A DNA stretch of 64,000 bases from a bacterium. Its GTDB lineage: Bacteria; Zhuqueibacterota; Zhuqueibacteria; Zhuqueibacterales; Zhuqueibacteraceae. The position numbers were made by a program, and so were the translations under genes. The stretch is taken from positions 186,001-250,000 of the forward strand of contig JAKLJX010000004.1 of NCBI GenBank assembly GCA_023150945.1. Direction: 5' to 3'. The notes beneath the pieces were generated by a model. The model was not told the origin of the DNA. It made no database searches and saw nothing but the letters and a program-made list of their open reading frames with translations. Shown here one piece after another: positions 1 to 10,200 of this stretch (its first letter is position 1; every line of letters begins with the position of its first letter).

Positions 1-80
1 AGCTGGTGGAATTGCGGCAAACTGCCGTGGTATTCGACGTTGTCTCTCCGATCGCTGACGAGTGGGAGGCGTCACGGTGA
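1..80 (+). CDS. 3' end of a probable antitoxin gene (partial)
   Basis: An open frame enters from the left edge (codons in phase with position 3) and ends at TGA 78-80. About 25 residues are visible, too few to assign a family. The reason to call it is context: its stop overlaps the GTG start (77) of the PIN-domain toxin by the GTGA pattern usual for antitoxin-toxin operons, in which a small DNA-binding antitoxin (VapB, Phd or AbrB type) precedes VapC. Only its position supports the antitoxin role. Confidence 0.45.
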   Translation, partial: LVELRQTAVVFDVVSPIADEWEASR

Positions 81-472
81 TCGTCTTGGACACGCATGTC
101 ATCATCTGGGATGCGCTGCAGCCCAATCGCCTCTCCAAGCCGGCAAAGCGGGCAATCGCCAAGGCCAATCTGAATGATGGCATCATCTTTTGCGATATCT
201 CCCTTTGGGAGATCGGCATGCTGATTCAGAAAAAGCAAATTCTGGTGAACACGTCCTACCTCGAATTCATTCAGTTGATTCTTGCCTCTAACCGTTACCT
301 TGTCAAGCCGATTTCGCCGGAGATCGCAGAACTTGCGACATCGTTCCCTGCCACACTCAGCAAGGATCCTGCCGATCGCCTCATCGCCGCGACCGCGGTG
401 AGCGAACGCGCCCAACTTGTAACTGCTGATGCCAGACTGAGGAATGCTCCCGAGCTGCAGACCATCTGGTAG
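77..472 (+). CDS. vapC: VapC-type PIN-domain ribonuclease toxin
   Basis: A 131-residue protein of typical PIN-domain length. PIN toxins are Mg-dependent ribonucleases that cleave RNA (often tRNA) when freed from their antitoxin. The first acidic residue lies in the N-terminal LDTHVIIW motif, a second acidic cluster in DISLWEIG near residue 40, and the C-terminal acidic residues in SKDPADRLIAATA and LVTADARL. A GTG at 62 is also in frame, but the GTG at 77 is preferred because it overlaps the upstream stop (GTGA) and places the first Asp close to the N-terminus as in the family. The stop TAG is immediately followed by the stop of the convergent ABC ATPase gene. The specific RNA target cannot be inferred. 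Confidence 0.85.
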   Translation: MIVLDTHVIIWDALQPNRLSKPAKRAIAKANLNDGIIFCDISLWEIGMLIQKKQILVNTSYLEFIQLILASNRYLVKPISPEIAELATSFPATLSKDPADRLIAATAVSERAQLVTADARLRNAPELQTIW

Positions 473-1162
473 TCAAATCCGCACTTTCTCCGTGAAATTC
501 TCCGTCACCACGTGCCCATCAAAGAGATGCACGACGCGGTGAGCGAACTCCGCGTAGGCCGGCGAGTGCGTGACCATCACGATGGTGGTACCCGCTTCAT
601 TCAGGTCGGTCAGCATTTTCATCACCTCATCGCCGTGGGCGGAGTCGAGATTGCCGGTGGGTTCGTCAGCGAGAATTAGCTTGGGCCGGGCCACCACCGC
701 GCGCGCCACCGCCACCCGCTGCTGCTGGCCGCCGGAAAGCTGCTGGGGAAAGTGATTCTTGCGGTGCATGATTTGCATTTGTTCCAGCACTTCTCCGACA
801 CGCTTTTTGCGTTCAGCCGTGGACACGCCGAGATAGAACAACGGCAGCTCGACATTCTCATACACCGTCAACTCGTCGATCAGGTTGAAGCTCTGAAACA
901 CGAAACCGATGTTGGCCTTGCGGGTGTTGGCGCGCTGGCGCTCGGAATACTTCGACACCTCCTGGCCGAGAAAATAGTACTCACCGTCCGAGGGGTTGTC
1001 GAGCAGCCCGATCAGATTCAACAAGGTGGACTTGCCGCAGCCGGAGGGACCCATGATCGCAACAAACTCGCCGGCATTGACCTCGAGGTTGATGTTGTTG
1101 AGTGCCGTGGTTTCGACCTCTTCGGTGGTGTAGAGTTTCTTGAGATTGAGCGTCTTGATCAT
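473..1162 (-). CDS. ABC transporter ATP-binding protein, MacB/LolD type
   Basis: A 229-residue nucleotide-binding subunit of the LolD/MacB/FtsE-like family, which powers export or lipoprotein-release complexes in the inner membrane. Walker A (GPSGCGKST, about residue 40), Q-loop ([17 protein letters not shown]), signature LSGGQQQR, Walker B LILADEP followed by TGNLDS, and the switch histidine (TIVMVTHSP) are all present, so it should be active. The ATG at 1162 has AAGGAG seven bases upstream; an upstream extension lacks such a site. It lies 101 bp downstream of a membrane-fusion adaptor gene on the same strand. The FtsX-like permease that normally completes such a trio is not adjacent: the next gene is the convergent toxin. 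Confidence 0.9.
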   Translation of the reverse strand: MIKTLNLKKLYTTEEVETTALNNINLEVNAGEFVAIMGPSGCGKSTLLNLIGLLDNPSDGEYYFLGQEVSKYSERQRANTRKANIGFVFQSFNLIDELTVYENVELPLFYLGVSTAERKKRVGEVLEQMQIMHRKNHFPQQLSGGQQQRVAVARAVVARPKLILADEPTGNLDSAHGDEVMKMLTDLNEAGTTIVMVTHSPAYAEFAHRVVHLFDGHVVTENFTEKVRI

Positions 1163-1263
1163 TTTGGCTCCTTGTTGCCATTTAGCCGTCATCAGTTTTC
1201 AGCAATCAGTCCGCCCGAATTCTGCACGTGACTAACCACTGATCACTGCTTACCAAGCACTGG

Positions 1264-2529
1264 TTATTTTTTCAAAATCAACTTGTCAATATCCCCAAAG
1301 CTGTCGTAGCTCGAAGTAATCGCCCGTTCGCCTGGCTCCAGCCCTTCCAACACCTCAAACACTTGCGGATTTTGCCGGCCCAGCCGAATGTTGCGCTTCA
1401 CCGCGATCGCGCCGGACTTGTCCACCACATAGACCCACTGGCCACCGGTCTTCTGGTAGAAACCGCCGCGCGGCAGGAGCGTGGCCTCCGCCAGGTCGCC
1501 GAGCTGCAGCCGAATGTGCAGCGTCTGCCCGCGCCGTATGCCGGCCGGCGCCGGGCCGTCGAACTCGAGATCAATGTCGAAACGGCCGTCGCGGATTTCC
1601 GGATAGATCTTTCTGGTGAGGAGGCGGTACGTCTGCCCGGCAAAATCGAACTCACCGGCGAGATCGAGGCTGATGCGCGCCAGATAATGCTCGTCGATGC
1701 CGGCGCGCACCTTGAAACCGTCGAGCACGTCCACCTGGCCGAGGCGCTCACCCGGCGACTTGGACTCGCCGATCTCAGCATTGAGCGAGGTAAGCTGGCC
1801 GGTGATCGGTGCGCGAATGATCATGCTCGCCAGTTTTTGCTTGGTGACCTCGAGATTGGCTTCCATACGCTGCAACGAGCCTTCCAATTGCTGCACCTGA
1901 ATCTCGCGAAACAGCGAGTCCTGCCGGAAGGATTCAACCGCCAGATCGCGGCGGCGGCGATAATACTCGTATTCATCACGGGTCTGCTCGTACTCCTGTT
2001 GTGAGATCAGATTCCTGGCGCGCAGCTCCACCGCACGCTCGTGCAGGCGCTGCAAACGCTGCAATTGATACTCCTGATCCACGAGCTGCTGGCGCAACGT
2101 GAGGCGGCTTTGTTCCATCAACAGCCGCGTATTGCGCAGGTTGTTGCTTTGTTCGAAGAATTGCGCCTCGCGAAACATGATGTCGAGCAGCAGGTTGGTG
2201 TTGGCAAGCTGCAGAATCGGGTCTTTTTCGGCGACCATCGCGCCGGCTTCCACGAACTTCTTCTCGACGCGGCCGCCTTCCACGGCGTCCAGATAGATGG
2301 TCTTGATCGGCAAAACGTTGCCACTCACCGGGATGAACTCTTGAAACGGTCCGCGGGTCACCGTCGCGATCGTGATCCGCTCGGTTTCAACATTCAGCTT
2401 CGAGCTGGTGTCGCCGAACAGAAAGCTGTACATCACCACAGAGCAAAACAGCCCGGCACCGGCATAAAGTGCGATGCGCTTGGGAGGCCATTTCTTTTTT
2501 TGAATCGGGCGGTCCATGATAAGACTCAT
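1264..2529 (-). CDS. periplasmic adaptor (HlyD/MacA-like membrane fusion protein)
   Basis: A 421-residue membrane-fusion protein that would link an inner-membrane ABC or RND pump to an outer-membrane channel. Residues 18-40 form one membrane anchor after a basic start (PIQKKKWPPKR). A lipoyl/barrel-sandwich half follows (VSGNVLPIKTIYLDAVEGG), then a long helical hairpin rich in Q, R, E and L (about 110-240), the second lipoyl half (IIRAPITGQLTSLNAEIGES) and C-terminal beta domains. No lipobox is present. It is co-directional with the ABC ATPase downstream and should form the same exporter. Start ATG 2529 has only a weak upstream purine run (GGAAAAA); ATG 2517 is an alternative. Confidence 0.85.
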   Translation of the reverse strand: MSLIMDRPIQKKKWPPKRIALYAGAGLFCSVVMYSFLFGDTSSKLNVETERITIATVTRGPFQEFIPVSGNVLPIKTIYLDAVEGGRVEKKFVEAGAMVAEKDPILQLANTNLLLDIMFREAQFFEQSNNLRNTRLLMEQSRLTLRQQLVDQEYQLQRLQRLHERAVELRARNLISQQEYEQTRDEYEYYRRRRDLAVESFRQDSLFREIQVQQLEGSLQRMEANLEVTKQKLASMIIRAPITGQLTSLNAEIGESKSPGERLGQVDVLDGFKVRAGIDEHYLARISLDLAGEFDFAGQTYRLLTRKIYPEIRDGRFDIDLEFDGPAPAGIRRGQTLHIRLQLGDLAEATLLPRGGFYQKTGGQWVYVVDKSGAIAVKRNIRLGRQNPQVFEVLEGLEPGERAITSSYDSFGDIDKLILKK

Positions 2530-2871
2530 AGGTTTTTCCGGCTGTGAAATATGAACAGAGCCGGACTGCGGTTGATTTGGTATTGCGTTGAGGAGGTTGG
2601 GCCCTCAGCCCGGCTCTGCCGAACTGAGAGATCTCAACAAGCATGCCGGATTTGTTTTGCAAAGAATTAGAGTGGGAGGAGAGAGGGTTTTGCAGCGAAG
2701 CACTGCACGGTGGCTGGACAGTCGGTGTTCGCCAGCGAACAGTGAATGTACTGGTACTTACGAACGATGAAACCTCCTCAATCCTGTCGTTACGCAGGGA
2801 GCTTGTGAATTTCCGGGTCTGTCACCGAGTAATTCTTGTTGGTCAAAAAGACAAGACCGCCTGGACGCCTC
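2530..2871. other. intergenic stretch, no gene recognised
   Basis: First part of a 487-bp gap between the adaptor gene and the propeller kinase gene. Frames through it (for example a 139-codon plus-strand frame from 2643) lack protein-like composition and any family motif. I see no clear terminator or promoter. The gap's right part carries copy A of a dispersed repeat. Confidence 0.5.
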
Positions 2872-2886
2872 GTGACAAGCAAGAGC

Positions 2887-2960
2887 GAGTCTTGTGCGAC
2901 TTGTGTATGCTGCGGGACCAAGCGCCTGGCCGTTTTCTTCGTTTCTTGACAGACTCGAAT
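2887..2960 (+). repeat. dispersed 74-bp repeat, copy A
   Basis: This stretch aligns without gaps to 6206-6279 (minus strand) and 49926-49999 (plus strand). Shared landmarks are TTCGAC/TGCGAC, TGTG, CCAAGCG-type core, TTTCTT and a CGAAT end. In the frame shared with the other copies, a GTG at 2872 opens a 25-codon ORF with CATCVCC and ends at TGA 2947-2949, earlier than copy C. This copy is therefore the most decayed at protein level. Confidence 0.7.
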
Positions 2961-3016
2961 TCACATGATTCATCGGAACCACTCTCTGCTTTGCGGCCTG
3001 AGCGTAATCCGCCAGC

Positions 3017-6000
3017 TCAAATCTTCAGCATCACCGTGACCGTGGTTCCTTGTTGCGGATGAGACTGCAGCTCAAAGGAGCCCCGCAGTCGCTGCGCACG
3101 GCTCTTCATGGTGCTCAAGCCCTTGCCGGAAAAACGGCTGGGCACGGCCGCGGCTTGCAGGCCGGCGCCGTTGTCACTGATGCTGATCTTGAGGTAGCCC
3201 ATTTTGTATTGCGCACGCACGGCCAGCTCGCTGCCGCCCGAGTGTTTTACCGCGTTGTTGATCGCCTCCTTCAACAGCAGCCAGAGGTTCTTGCGCTGTT
3301 CCGGCGCGAGATTCTTGTGAGGTAGCAGCGCCGCGTCCGGGACTTCGAAGCGTAACTGCATCTCCTGTGCCCGGCAGGCGGCGGCAGCAAAGTCGTGCAC
3401 GCGCACCAGCAGATCATGAATCCTCTCCGGCCGGGGATCAATCGCCCAGATGATTTCGCGAATCGAGGTCACGGATTCCTGTGACAGCGTGATCATGCGC
3501 TCCAGCAATTCCGCGCCCGCCACGGTGCTGCGCCCTGCCGCCGCGTTTTGGTCCTGCACGATTTTCCCAAACATGGCAATGCTGCTGAGGTTGCTGGCGA
3601 TCTCATCGTGCAGATCCGCTGCCAGGCGCGTGCGCAAGCGCTCAATCTCCAGCAGCCGGTTGACGCGATAGCGGTAGGCCGCCCACACCAGCAGCAAAAG
3701 GACGGCCGCTGCCAGGCCGCGAAACCACCACGTCTTCCAAACCGGCGGGATGATCTTGATGCGCACCATGGCGCCCTCCTGATTCCACACGCCGTCGCTG
3801 TTCGAAGCTTTCACGCGAAAAGTGTATTCACCGGGATCGACGTTGGTGTAGCTGGCATAACGCCGCGTGCCGCAATACATCCAGTCCGCGTCAAAGCCTT
3901 CGAGTTTGTAGGCGTACTGGATCTCCTCCGGCTGGGTGTAATCCAGCGCTACGAATTCGAAGGAGAAGAAATTGAGGCGGTAGGAGAGAATGACGTAGGG
4001 CGTGTCAGCCGAGTGACGTGGCCGCCAGGCGGACTTGCCGGTGCGCGGCAGCGGCTGGTCAAAGGCTTTGAAGCTGGTCAACAGCACCGGCGGCAGATAC
4101 TTGTTTTCCCCCAGACTGTCGGGATGGAAGGCAATCACGCCGCCCTCACCGCCAAAGTAGAGGCGGCCGTCATCGCCGCGGCAGTAGGCGCCGGAAAGCA
4201 GCACATTACTGATCAAACCGTCGTTGACGGTAAAATTGCGGAAGGCGTTGCTGCGCTGATCGAAGCGCGACAGGCCCTTGTCCGTACTCAACCAGAGATG
4301 GCCGCGGCCATCGTCCAGAATGCCCTTGACGAAATTGTCCGGCAGGCCTTCGCGGTCGGTGTAATGCACGAAGCGTCTGGTGCGCGGGTCATAGCGATTC
4401 AAACCGCCGCCGAACGTGCCAATCCAAAGGGCGCCGCTGCTGTCGACGTGGAGGGAATAGACCGCGCCGTGGCTCAGGCCGTCGAGGTCTTTCGGCGCCA
4501 CTGGAAACGTGGTGAAGGTTTGCGTGTGCTGGTTGAAATGCAGCAGGCCGTCGCCGAAGCTGCCGAGCCAGAGATCGCCGGCGGCATCTTCCGCAATTGC
4601 CCAAATATTGTTCTTGCCGACCGTGTGGAACGGCACCGAGGTGCGGTCTGCAATGAAGTAGGTGAAGCTTTTGGCCCCGGTTTCCAGCCGCCACAGGCCG
4701 CTGCCCTGCGTGCCCACCCACAGCGTGCCCGCACGGTCGACATGCAGCGCCTTGGCTTGATGGTGCTCAGCGTCTATGGGATCGCCCGGCTGGTGGGCAT
4801 AACGCTCGAATTGGTCGCGCGCGGCGAGGTAGCGGTCCACGCCCGCAGCCGTGCCGACCCACATCTCGCCCTGCTGGTCTTCAGTGAGACTGAGAATGCT
4901 GTTGTGGCTGAGGCTGTGACGATCGGCGGGCCGATGGCGATACTGTTTGACCAGTTTGCCCCGGCCATCGAACTGCAGCAGACCGCTGTTGTCGCCGCCT
5001 GCCCAAATTCTGCCGTGCCGGTCGTACAGCACCGCAAAAATGCCCTCGTTGAATTTGAAACGCGAAAACAGATCCTGGCGCCGCACGTAGCGACTGATGC
5101 CGGCGCGATAATGGCCCAGCCACATGACGCCCGAACGATCTTCGTGAATCGCCTGCACGCGGTTGTTCAACAGCGAGTGCGGATCATCATTCTGATGGAC
5201 ATACTGATAGAAGCGGCCGCTCTGCTCGTCATGGCGCCACAGGCCGTAATGAAACGTACCGAGCCAGAGCGTGCCGCGGCTGTCTTCATAGATGTCGAAG
5301 ATTACGTCCTTTTCGCTGTGATGAGGATTTCCGGCATCGTAAGGCACCTGCGTGATTTTGCCGCTGTCGCGATCATAGCGGCTCAGGCCGTTGCCGGTGC
5401 CGATCCACAACACGCCGTGACGATCTTCCTGCAGGCAGGTGACGAAATCATCGCTCAGGCTGGCGGGATTGCCGCGGTCACTGCGAAAAGCAGTAAACCG
5501 ATTCCGGCTGCGATCAAATCGATTGAGGCCGCCGCGGCCGGTTCCCACCCACAGGACGCCGGTCTGATCTTCAAACAATGCAGAAACCGAATTGTCGGCA
5601 AGTGCGCCGCTGTCGGCAGGATTGGGATGGTACTCCTGCATCACGTCGTTTTGCCAATTATATCGATAGAGGCCCTCGGCGCCGCCGAGCCACAAATCGC
5701 CGTGGCTATCATCCCACACCACAAACACATTCTTGCCGGCCAACGCCCGCGTGGTGGCGGAATGCCGGGTGAAGGGCTCGAAACCGTCGCCGACCGGATC
5801 ATACCGCCACAGCGAAGATCCGGCCACCACCCAAAAATTGCCGTTGCGATCAACATGCAGACGAACGACGTAAGCGCTGGGGAGACTGTTGCTGTCGGAG
5901 GGATTGGCCTTGTAGACCTGGAATTGGTAGCCATCAAATCGATTCAAGCCGTCTTCGGTGGCGAACCAAAGAAAACCCTGGGCATCCTGCGCGATGTCAT

Positions 6001-6142
6001 TGATGGAAAAATTGGAAAGGCCCTGTTCCACCGTGACGTGCTCGAAGCGAATGTCGGGCGGCTGGGCAAACAAGGGCAAGGAGAGGGGCAGCCAGACCAG
6101 CAGGCACCTGCGGATGAAGCGATGTTTCGAACGCTTGCACAC
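3017..6142 (-). CDS. sensor histidine kinase with two-component regulator propeller
   Basis: A hybrid-like periplasmic sensor of about 1041 residues. After a signal peptide (RRCLLVWLPLSLPLFAQ) come about a dozen propeller repeats with FLWFATEDGLNRFD-type and LWVGT motifs forming a double beta-propeller, then a Y_Y_Y domain (YAYKLEGFDADW), one membrane helix (WWFRGLAAAVLLLLVWAAY), a HisKA_3 dimerisation helix with the phospho-accepting His in LHDEIASNLS, and a HATPase_c domain (NNAVKHSGG, DNGAGL, GKGLSTM). Unlike Bacteroides hybrid systems it has no receiver or AraC-type output domain, and no response regulator gene lies nearby, so its partner is unknown. The start is uncertain: GTG 6142 directly precedes the signal peptide, while a GTG at 6277 would add residues encoded by a dispersed repeat. 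I prefer 6142. Confidence 0.88.
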   Translation of the reverse strand: MCKRSKHRFIRRCLLVWLPLSLPLFAQPPDIRFEHVTVEQGLSNFSINDIAQDAQGFLWFATEDGLNRFDGYQFQVYKANPSDSNSLPSAYVVRLHVDRNGNFWVVAGSSLWRYDPVGDGFEPFTRHSATTRALAGKNVFVVWDDSHGDLWLGGAEGLYRYNWQNDVMQEYHPNPADSGALADNSVSALFEDQTGVLWVGTGRGGLNRFDRSRNRFTAFRSDRGNPASLSDDFVTCLQEDRHGVLWIGTGNGLSRYDRDSGKITQVPYDAGNPHHSEKDVIFDIYEDSRGTLWLGTFHYGLWRHDEQSGRFYQYVHQNDDPHSLLNNRVQAIHEDRSGVMWLGHYRAGISRYVRRQDLFSRFKFNEGIFAVLYDRHGRIWAGGDNSGLLQFDGRGKLVKQYRHRPADRHSLSHNSILSLTEDQQGEMWVGTAAGVDRYLAARDQFERYAHQPGDPIDAEHHQAKALHVDRAGTLWVGTQGSGLWRLETGAKSFTYFIADRTSVPFHTVGKNNIWAIAEDAAGDLWLGSFGDGLLHFNQHTQTFTTFPVAPKDLDGLSHGAVYSLHVDSSGALWIGTFGGGLNRYDPRTRRFVHYTDREGLPDNFVKGILDDGRGHLWLSTDKGLSRFDQRSNAFRNFTVNDGLISNVLLSGAYCRGDDGRLYFGGEGGVIAFHPDSLGENKYLPPVLLTSFKAFDQPLPRTGKSAWRPRHSADTPYVILSYRLNFFSFEFVALDYTQPEEIQYAYKLEGFDADWMYCGTRRYASYTNVDPGEYTFRVKASNSDGVWNQEGAMVRIKIIPPVWKTWWFRGLAAAVLLLLVWAAYRYRVNRLLEIERLRTRLAADLHDEIASNLSSIAMFGKIVQDQNAAAGRSTVAGAELLERMITLSQESVTSIREIIWAIDPRPERIHDLLVRVHDFAAAACRAQEMQLRFEVPDAALLPHKNLAPEQRKNLWLLLKEAINNAVKHSGGSELAVRAQYKMGYLKISISDNGAGLQAAAVPSRFSGKGLSTMKSRAQRLRGSFELQSHPQQGTTVTVMLKI

Positions 6143-6205
6143 GCCGCAGGGTAGAGATATTTTTGGAGAAGTGCAAGAGGCAGCATATACCGCCTGATAA
6201 GCCTC

Positions 6206-6279
6206 ATTCGAGTCTCTCCGGAAATCAAGAAACCGCCCGGACGCTTGGCCTCGAAGCGTGCACAGGTCGAATGACACTC
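6206..6279 (-). repeat. dispersed 74-bp repeat, copy B
   Basis: Minus-strand copy of the repeat at 2887-2960 and 49926-49999, aligning without gaps. Its micro-ORF frame begins at ATG 6291 and reads STCARFEAKRPGGFLIS, close to STCVRCGAKRPGGFFIS in copy C. In another frame it creates an apparent N-terminal extension of the kinase gene, which is why that extension is not trusted. Confidence 0.7.
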
Positions 6280-6405
6280 GCCCCCATTCAAGACGAAGCG
6301 CCCGGGCGGTGGTGTTTTGGGACGGACACTGTATTTCTGGGGAAACGCTGCAACCTCTGCGTCGTCAAGCTGCGATCATGTTCTACAACACGAGCCACGC
6401 AAAAC

Positions 6406-7155
6406 TCAGGTGAGAACGATGCCGAAGCGGTCCCACAGCGCCGCTTGGTAATCCTCCTCGCTGTGCAGGATTGTCTCCCGGCGCTCGCCGTGATGGGTGA
6501 TGATCAGCTTCCGCTCGCTCAAGGTCAATCGGCCGCTCGCGGTGGCACGTGTGCAGATGCGCTTCTGGGTGAAATGGGATGCGGGTGAAGTTTGATGATA
6601 ATGGCACATGCCGGCGAAATCAGCCAGGGTGTGGGGCGTAAGAGTGAAAAGATATTGTGGCTGCCAATCACCCTCACGAGTGCGTGCCTGCAACGTCCAC
6701 TGCTCAGCGCTGCGCAGCAGCCGGAATGCGCCGGCATTTTGAACTTGCTCGATCTCATCCTGCAGTCGTAACGGCTCGACGAAGGAATCCCCAAAGCCGA
6801 CGTCCGCCAGCCAGGGTTCCTCCAATTTCACCAGCAGCGCGAGATGATCGAACGCCGGGCCGGGCTGGCCCCCATCCATCACGCGGGCGGAGAGCAATTC
6901 CACTTCGAAACCGAGAGCCGACAGCAACAGCGCAAACAGGCCGTTCAATTCATAACAAAAGCCGCCGCGCCGCTGCCGCACGATTTTCTCGAACAGCGCC
7001 GCCGCCTCCAGGCGGATGGGCCGGCCCAGAGGGATGTCAAGATTCTCGAAGGGCACGGCCAGCAGGTGGGCACGATGCAGGCTGCGCAAAGTAGCGACAG
7101 TGGGCACGCGTGAACCGCGGTATTCCAGCCGGCGGAGATAGGCATTCGCCTCCAT
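6406..7155 (-). CDS. nat: arylamine N-acetyltransferase
   Basis: A 249-residue cytosolic enzyme of the NAT family, which transfers acetyl from acetyl-CoA to arylamines, arylhydroxylamines or hydrazines by a ping-pong mechanism. The cysteine protease-like triad is visible: Cys67 in RRGGFCYELNG, His104 in AFDHLAL and Asp118 in LADVGFGDS. The conserved N-terminal segment VPFENLDIPLG is also present. Length is a little below the 270-280 usual for the family. The ATG at 7155 has GAGGAG ten bases upstream; the in-frame GTG at 7173 lies inside that ribosome-binding region and is unlikely. Related enzymes acylate starter units in natural-product pathways, but nothing next to it suggests one. Confidence 0.92.
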   Translation of the reverse strand: MEANAYLRRLEYRGSRVPTVATLRSLHRAHLLAVPFENLDIPLGRPIRLEAAALFEKIVRQRRGGFCYELNGLFALLLSALGFEVELLSARVMDGGQPGPAFDHLALLVKLEEPWLADVGFGDSFVEPLRLQDEIEQVQNAGAFRLLRSAEQWTLQARTREGDWQPQYLFTLTPHTLADFAGMCHYHQTSPASHFTQKRICTRATASGRLTLSERKLIITHHGERRETILHSEEDYQAALWDRFGIVLT

Positions 7156-7229
7156 GAAACGTTGTCTCCTCACGAATTTTCCATTGCGACCATTGGTTCT
7201 CGGCGCGCCCGTGGTTCACGCGGACACCA

Positions 7230-7264
7230 CTTGAGAACCTCTCCCTCCTGGAGAGGTTCTCAAG
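7230..7264 (-). terminator. perfect 15-bp hairpin after the M4 protease gene
   Basis: Arms 7230-7244 and 7250-7264 are exactly complementary with a five-base loop. It starts seven bases beyond the protease stop codon. No T-run follows on the minus strand, so it may stabilise the 3' end or act as a processing or weak termination signal rather than a classical intrinsic terminator. Confidence 0.6.
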
Positions 7265-7270
7265 TTTCCG

Positions 7271-10200
7271 TCATTTCATCAACGTCATCTTCTTCGTCAC
7301 TGCAAAAGATTGGCCTTCACGGCCGGCTGCCTGCAGGCGGTAGAAATAGACTCCGCTCGCCACCATGCGACCGATCTGATCGCGGCCCTGCCATTTGACA
7401 CGGTGTTCGCCCGCGCTGCGCACACCCTGTTCAAGCTTCGCCACCAAACGGCCGGCAAGATCAAACACGGCCAGCGTGACGCGGCCCTCGAACGGCAGTT
7501 GGTAGCGAATCGTGGTTTCGGGGTTGAAGGGATTGGGAAAATTCTGATCCAGCACAAACCCCCCCGGCAACGTGGCGGGATGATCTTCCACCTTGGTCGG
7601 CCGGGAGCCGATGGCGAACCAAAGGGGCAGCACACCACCGTTGACGTGGAATTCCGAAGGGCCGGCCGCGCCCATGCGATTGCCCGCCAGCGGCACTTGG
7701 CGCAGCGCAGCCGCACCATTTTCAATGCGTTGATACACCAATCGTTCATCGCTGGTGGAGAAACGCGGGTAGCCGATGGAATTGCCGTTGTCCTCGATCA
7801 TCACGACTTCGCCGGTGAAAAGATTCGCCACCATGATCTTGTCCGAACTGGTGTTGTAGTCGAGCAAGTCAAAAACGATGTAACCGTCGTTGTTCTGCGC
7901 AAAGGAGGGGTTTGCGAAACTGATGCCGTCCGGTTGCGGCGGAAACAGGCGTACCGTCACCACATTGGCGACATCCAGCAAGTTCACTTCCCAATATTCC
8001 CGTGCCTTGCCGCCGCTCTGCGGCACGCTGTTGAACGCGTCATAAACCAGATACTGGCCGTCCGAACTCCAATCCAAAGCATCGGCCATCACGGTTGTGT
8101 TCATTTGGTCGCCCTGGCCGGTGGAAGGCGTGCGCAGGCGCAGGCCAAAGCTGGCCGCCGGATTGACCAGATCGAAAATGTAGATTGTGGTGTCAATCTC
8201 CACGCGCGTGGCCGCGAGTTTCGTCCCCTGCGGTGAGACCGCGACGGAGCGCCAACCGGGCAGGTTGGTGATCACTTCTTCGCCCAAGCCGTCGCTGCGA
8301 ATGACGCGAATGTTGGTTTCTTTGTCCACAAAATAAAGCAACGCGCCATTGTCCGAGGCCGTGACCGGATTGGCGGTGTTGAGGTAGACTTGGGTGGCCG
8401 TCAACTGAACGATATCCTGCTGCGATTGCACCTCCGGCCGCACCAGAAACAAACTGGTGTTCGCCGCATCCGCGTTCACCGTGGCGATCCATTGTTCGCC
8501 CTGCACCGCCGGCAAGTCCTGCGGTGGTTTGGCGCCGGTGCCATCGAAAATGCCGACGGCATCGAAGGCGGACTTGACCGCATTCACATCCGCAGACTGG
8601 CTGCCATACAAGTCCGTGGCCGCCTGCACCGCCGCCAACCGCATGTCGACGAAATTGGATTGCGCGTTGAGATAGCGCGCCTCCATCACGCGATAGTAGA
8701 TCTTCTCGGTGCGCTCATGGCCCAGGGCATTGGTGATCAGGTACGCCGCGCGGTTGGGAATGCCGCTGTTCACGTGCACGCCGCCGTTGTCGCTGTCGAT
8801 GTTGAGATTGACGAATTCATTCATGTGCGCCGGCTGCCAGCCCCGGTCGCCGTAGCGGCTGCCGCCGTTGTGCGGATCCGACAGGTCACGCAGCGCGCCG
8901 GAAGGATATTCGCCCGGCTTGACGATGTCTTCCCCCATGCGCCAGTCCTCGCGATCCACCATCATGCCGAAGACATCGGCCAGCGATTCATCCAGCGCGC
9001 CGGATTGAAACTTGTACTCGAGTTTGACCGTGTGGCTCACCACGCCGTGCGTCATCTCATGGCCCGCCACATCCAGCGCCCCGGCCAGCGGTTTGAATCT
9101 GACGTTACCGTCGCCATAGGACATGGCCGCGCCGTTCCACGAAGCATTGTCCAGCGGCTGGCCGTTCAGCGTGCGGTGAATGATGGAAATCATGGAGCTG
9201 CCCTGGCCGTCGATGGCAAGGCGGCCGTGGGTGTTGTAGTAGTAGGAGAAAACCGTGCCCATGATGCTGTGCGCCGAGACCGCCACGGCATCCGGCCAGG
9301 TGTTGTCATTGGAAACCACGTGAAACAACGTTGCCTGCGGATTGAGATCCTTATTGCGCAGATCCAGCGTCACCAGGGCGCCCTTGGGATCATTGATCAG
9401 ATCCGGCTGGTGTTGCTGCCAAACCGGCCGGGAGGCATCGACCATGATGTAAGCATTGCCGACTTGATAGCTGTGCACGGTTTGCGTTTTTCCGTTCAAA
9501 TCCGTTGCGGCAGCAGTGCGCGGGCCGTCAAAGCGCGTGTTGTTGTAGCATTCCAGAATCGCGCCGGAGGCCGCGTCGATGAAGTAATACCAATCGTCCT
9601 GCAGGTCCGGGCGGATTTCGACGTGCCAGATCAAACGCGGCTGCTGGCTGGCGGGACCGGTCCAGATGTATTGCGCGGCTTGCGGCCCGTCATAGTTCAG
9701 CATCTTCTTTTCGCTCGCCGACAGCGCGGTGGTTTCGGTGCGCTGCGCCAAGTGTTGCTGCGCAATTGCGAGAGCTTGCGCGGCAGTGAGCGGCGCCGCC
9801 GGCAGCGTCAAGTTCGCGGGCGTTGGAGCATAGCGGGCATTGATGGCATACAACCGGCCGTCGGCTTCCACGTGGGCCACCAGGTCCTTGCCCCATACCG
9901 GCACGCCTTGCAACGTCTGGGTGAAGCGCACATGCTGTTTGCCGAGACGATCGACGTGTTCCTCGGCAATTTGCAATTCTTCTTCCGGATTCTCCAGCCG
10001 GAACAAGGCGCGATGATCTGCGATGAAGGTTTTGGCGATGTGCGCCGCCCGCGCCGCTGCCGTGGTTTTGCTGAGAATTCTCTGCTGTGCTGCGGCTGAA
10101 ACAGAAATGAAGGTGGGCGTGCCGTTGTCCTCATCCCAACGAATCTCCAAGCCCAGGCGTTCGGCTTCGGCCGCAGCCGGATTTGCGGCGGCCCGCCGGC

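Noticed and set aside
2643-3062. 139-codon plus-strand frame in the gap before the kinase
   Set aside because: No motif, no conserved ribosome-binding site and it runs across a dispersed repeat copy.
3548-6154. 868-codon plus-strand open frame
   Set aside because: It lies opposite the propeller kinase and is a shadow of it: high-GC codon use keeps this frame open. Its product lacks any domain, while the minus-strand frame has propeller, HisKA_3 and HATPase motifs.
6143-6277. N-terminal extension of the kinase to GTG 6277
   Set aside because: The added residues are encoded by a dispersed repeat that also occurs away from any kinase, and the signal peptide starts after it.
8390-10099. 569-codon plus-strand open frame
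   Set aside because: Antisense shadow of the M4 protease, whose HEMTH, propeller and sorting domain are on the minus strand.
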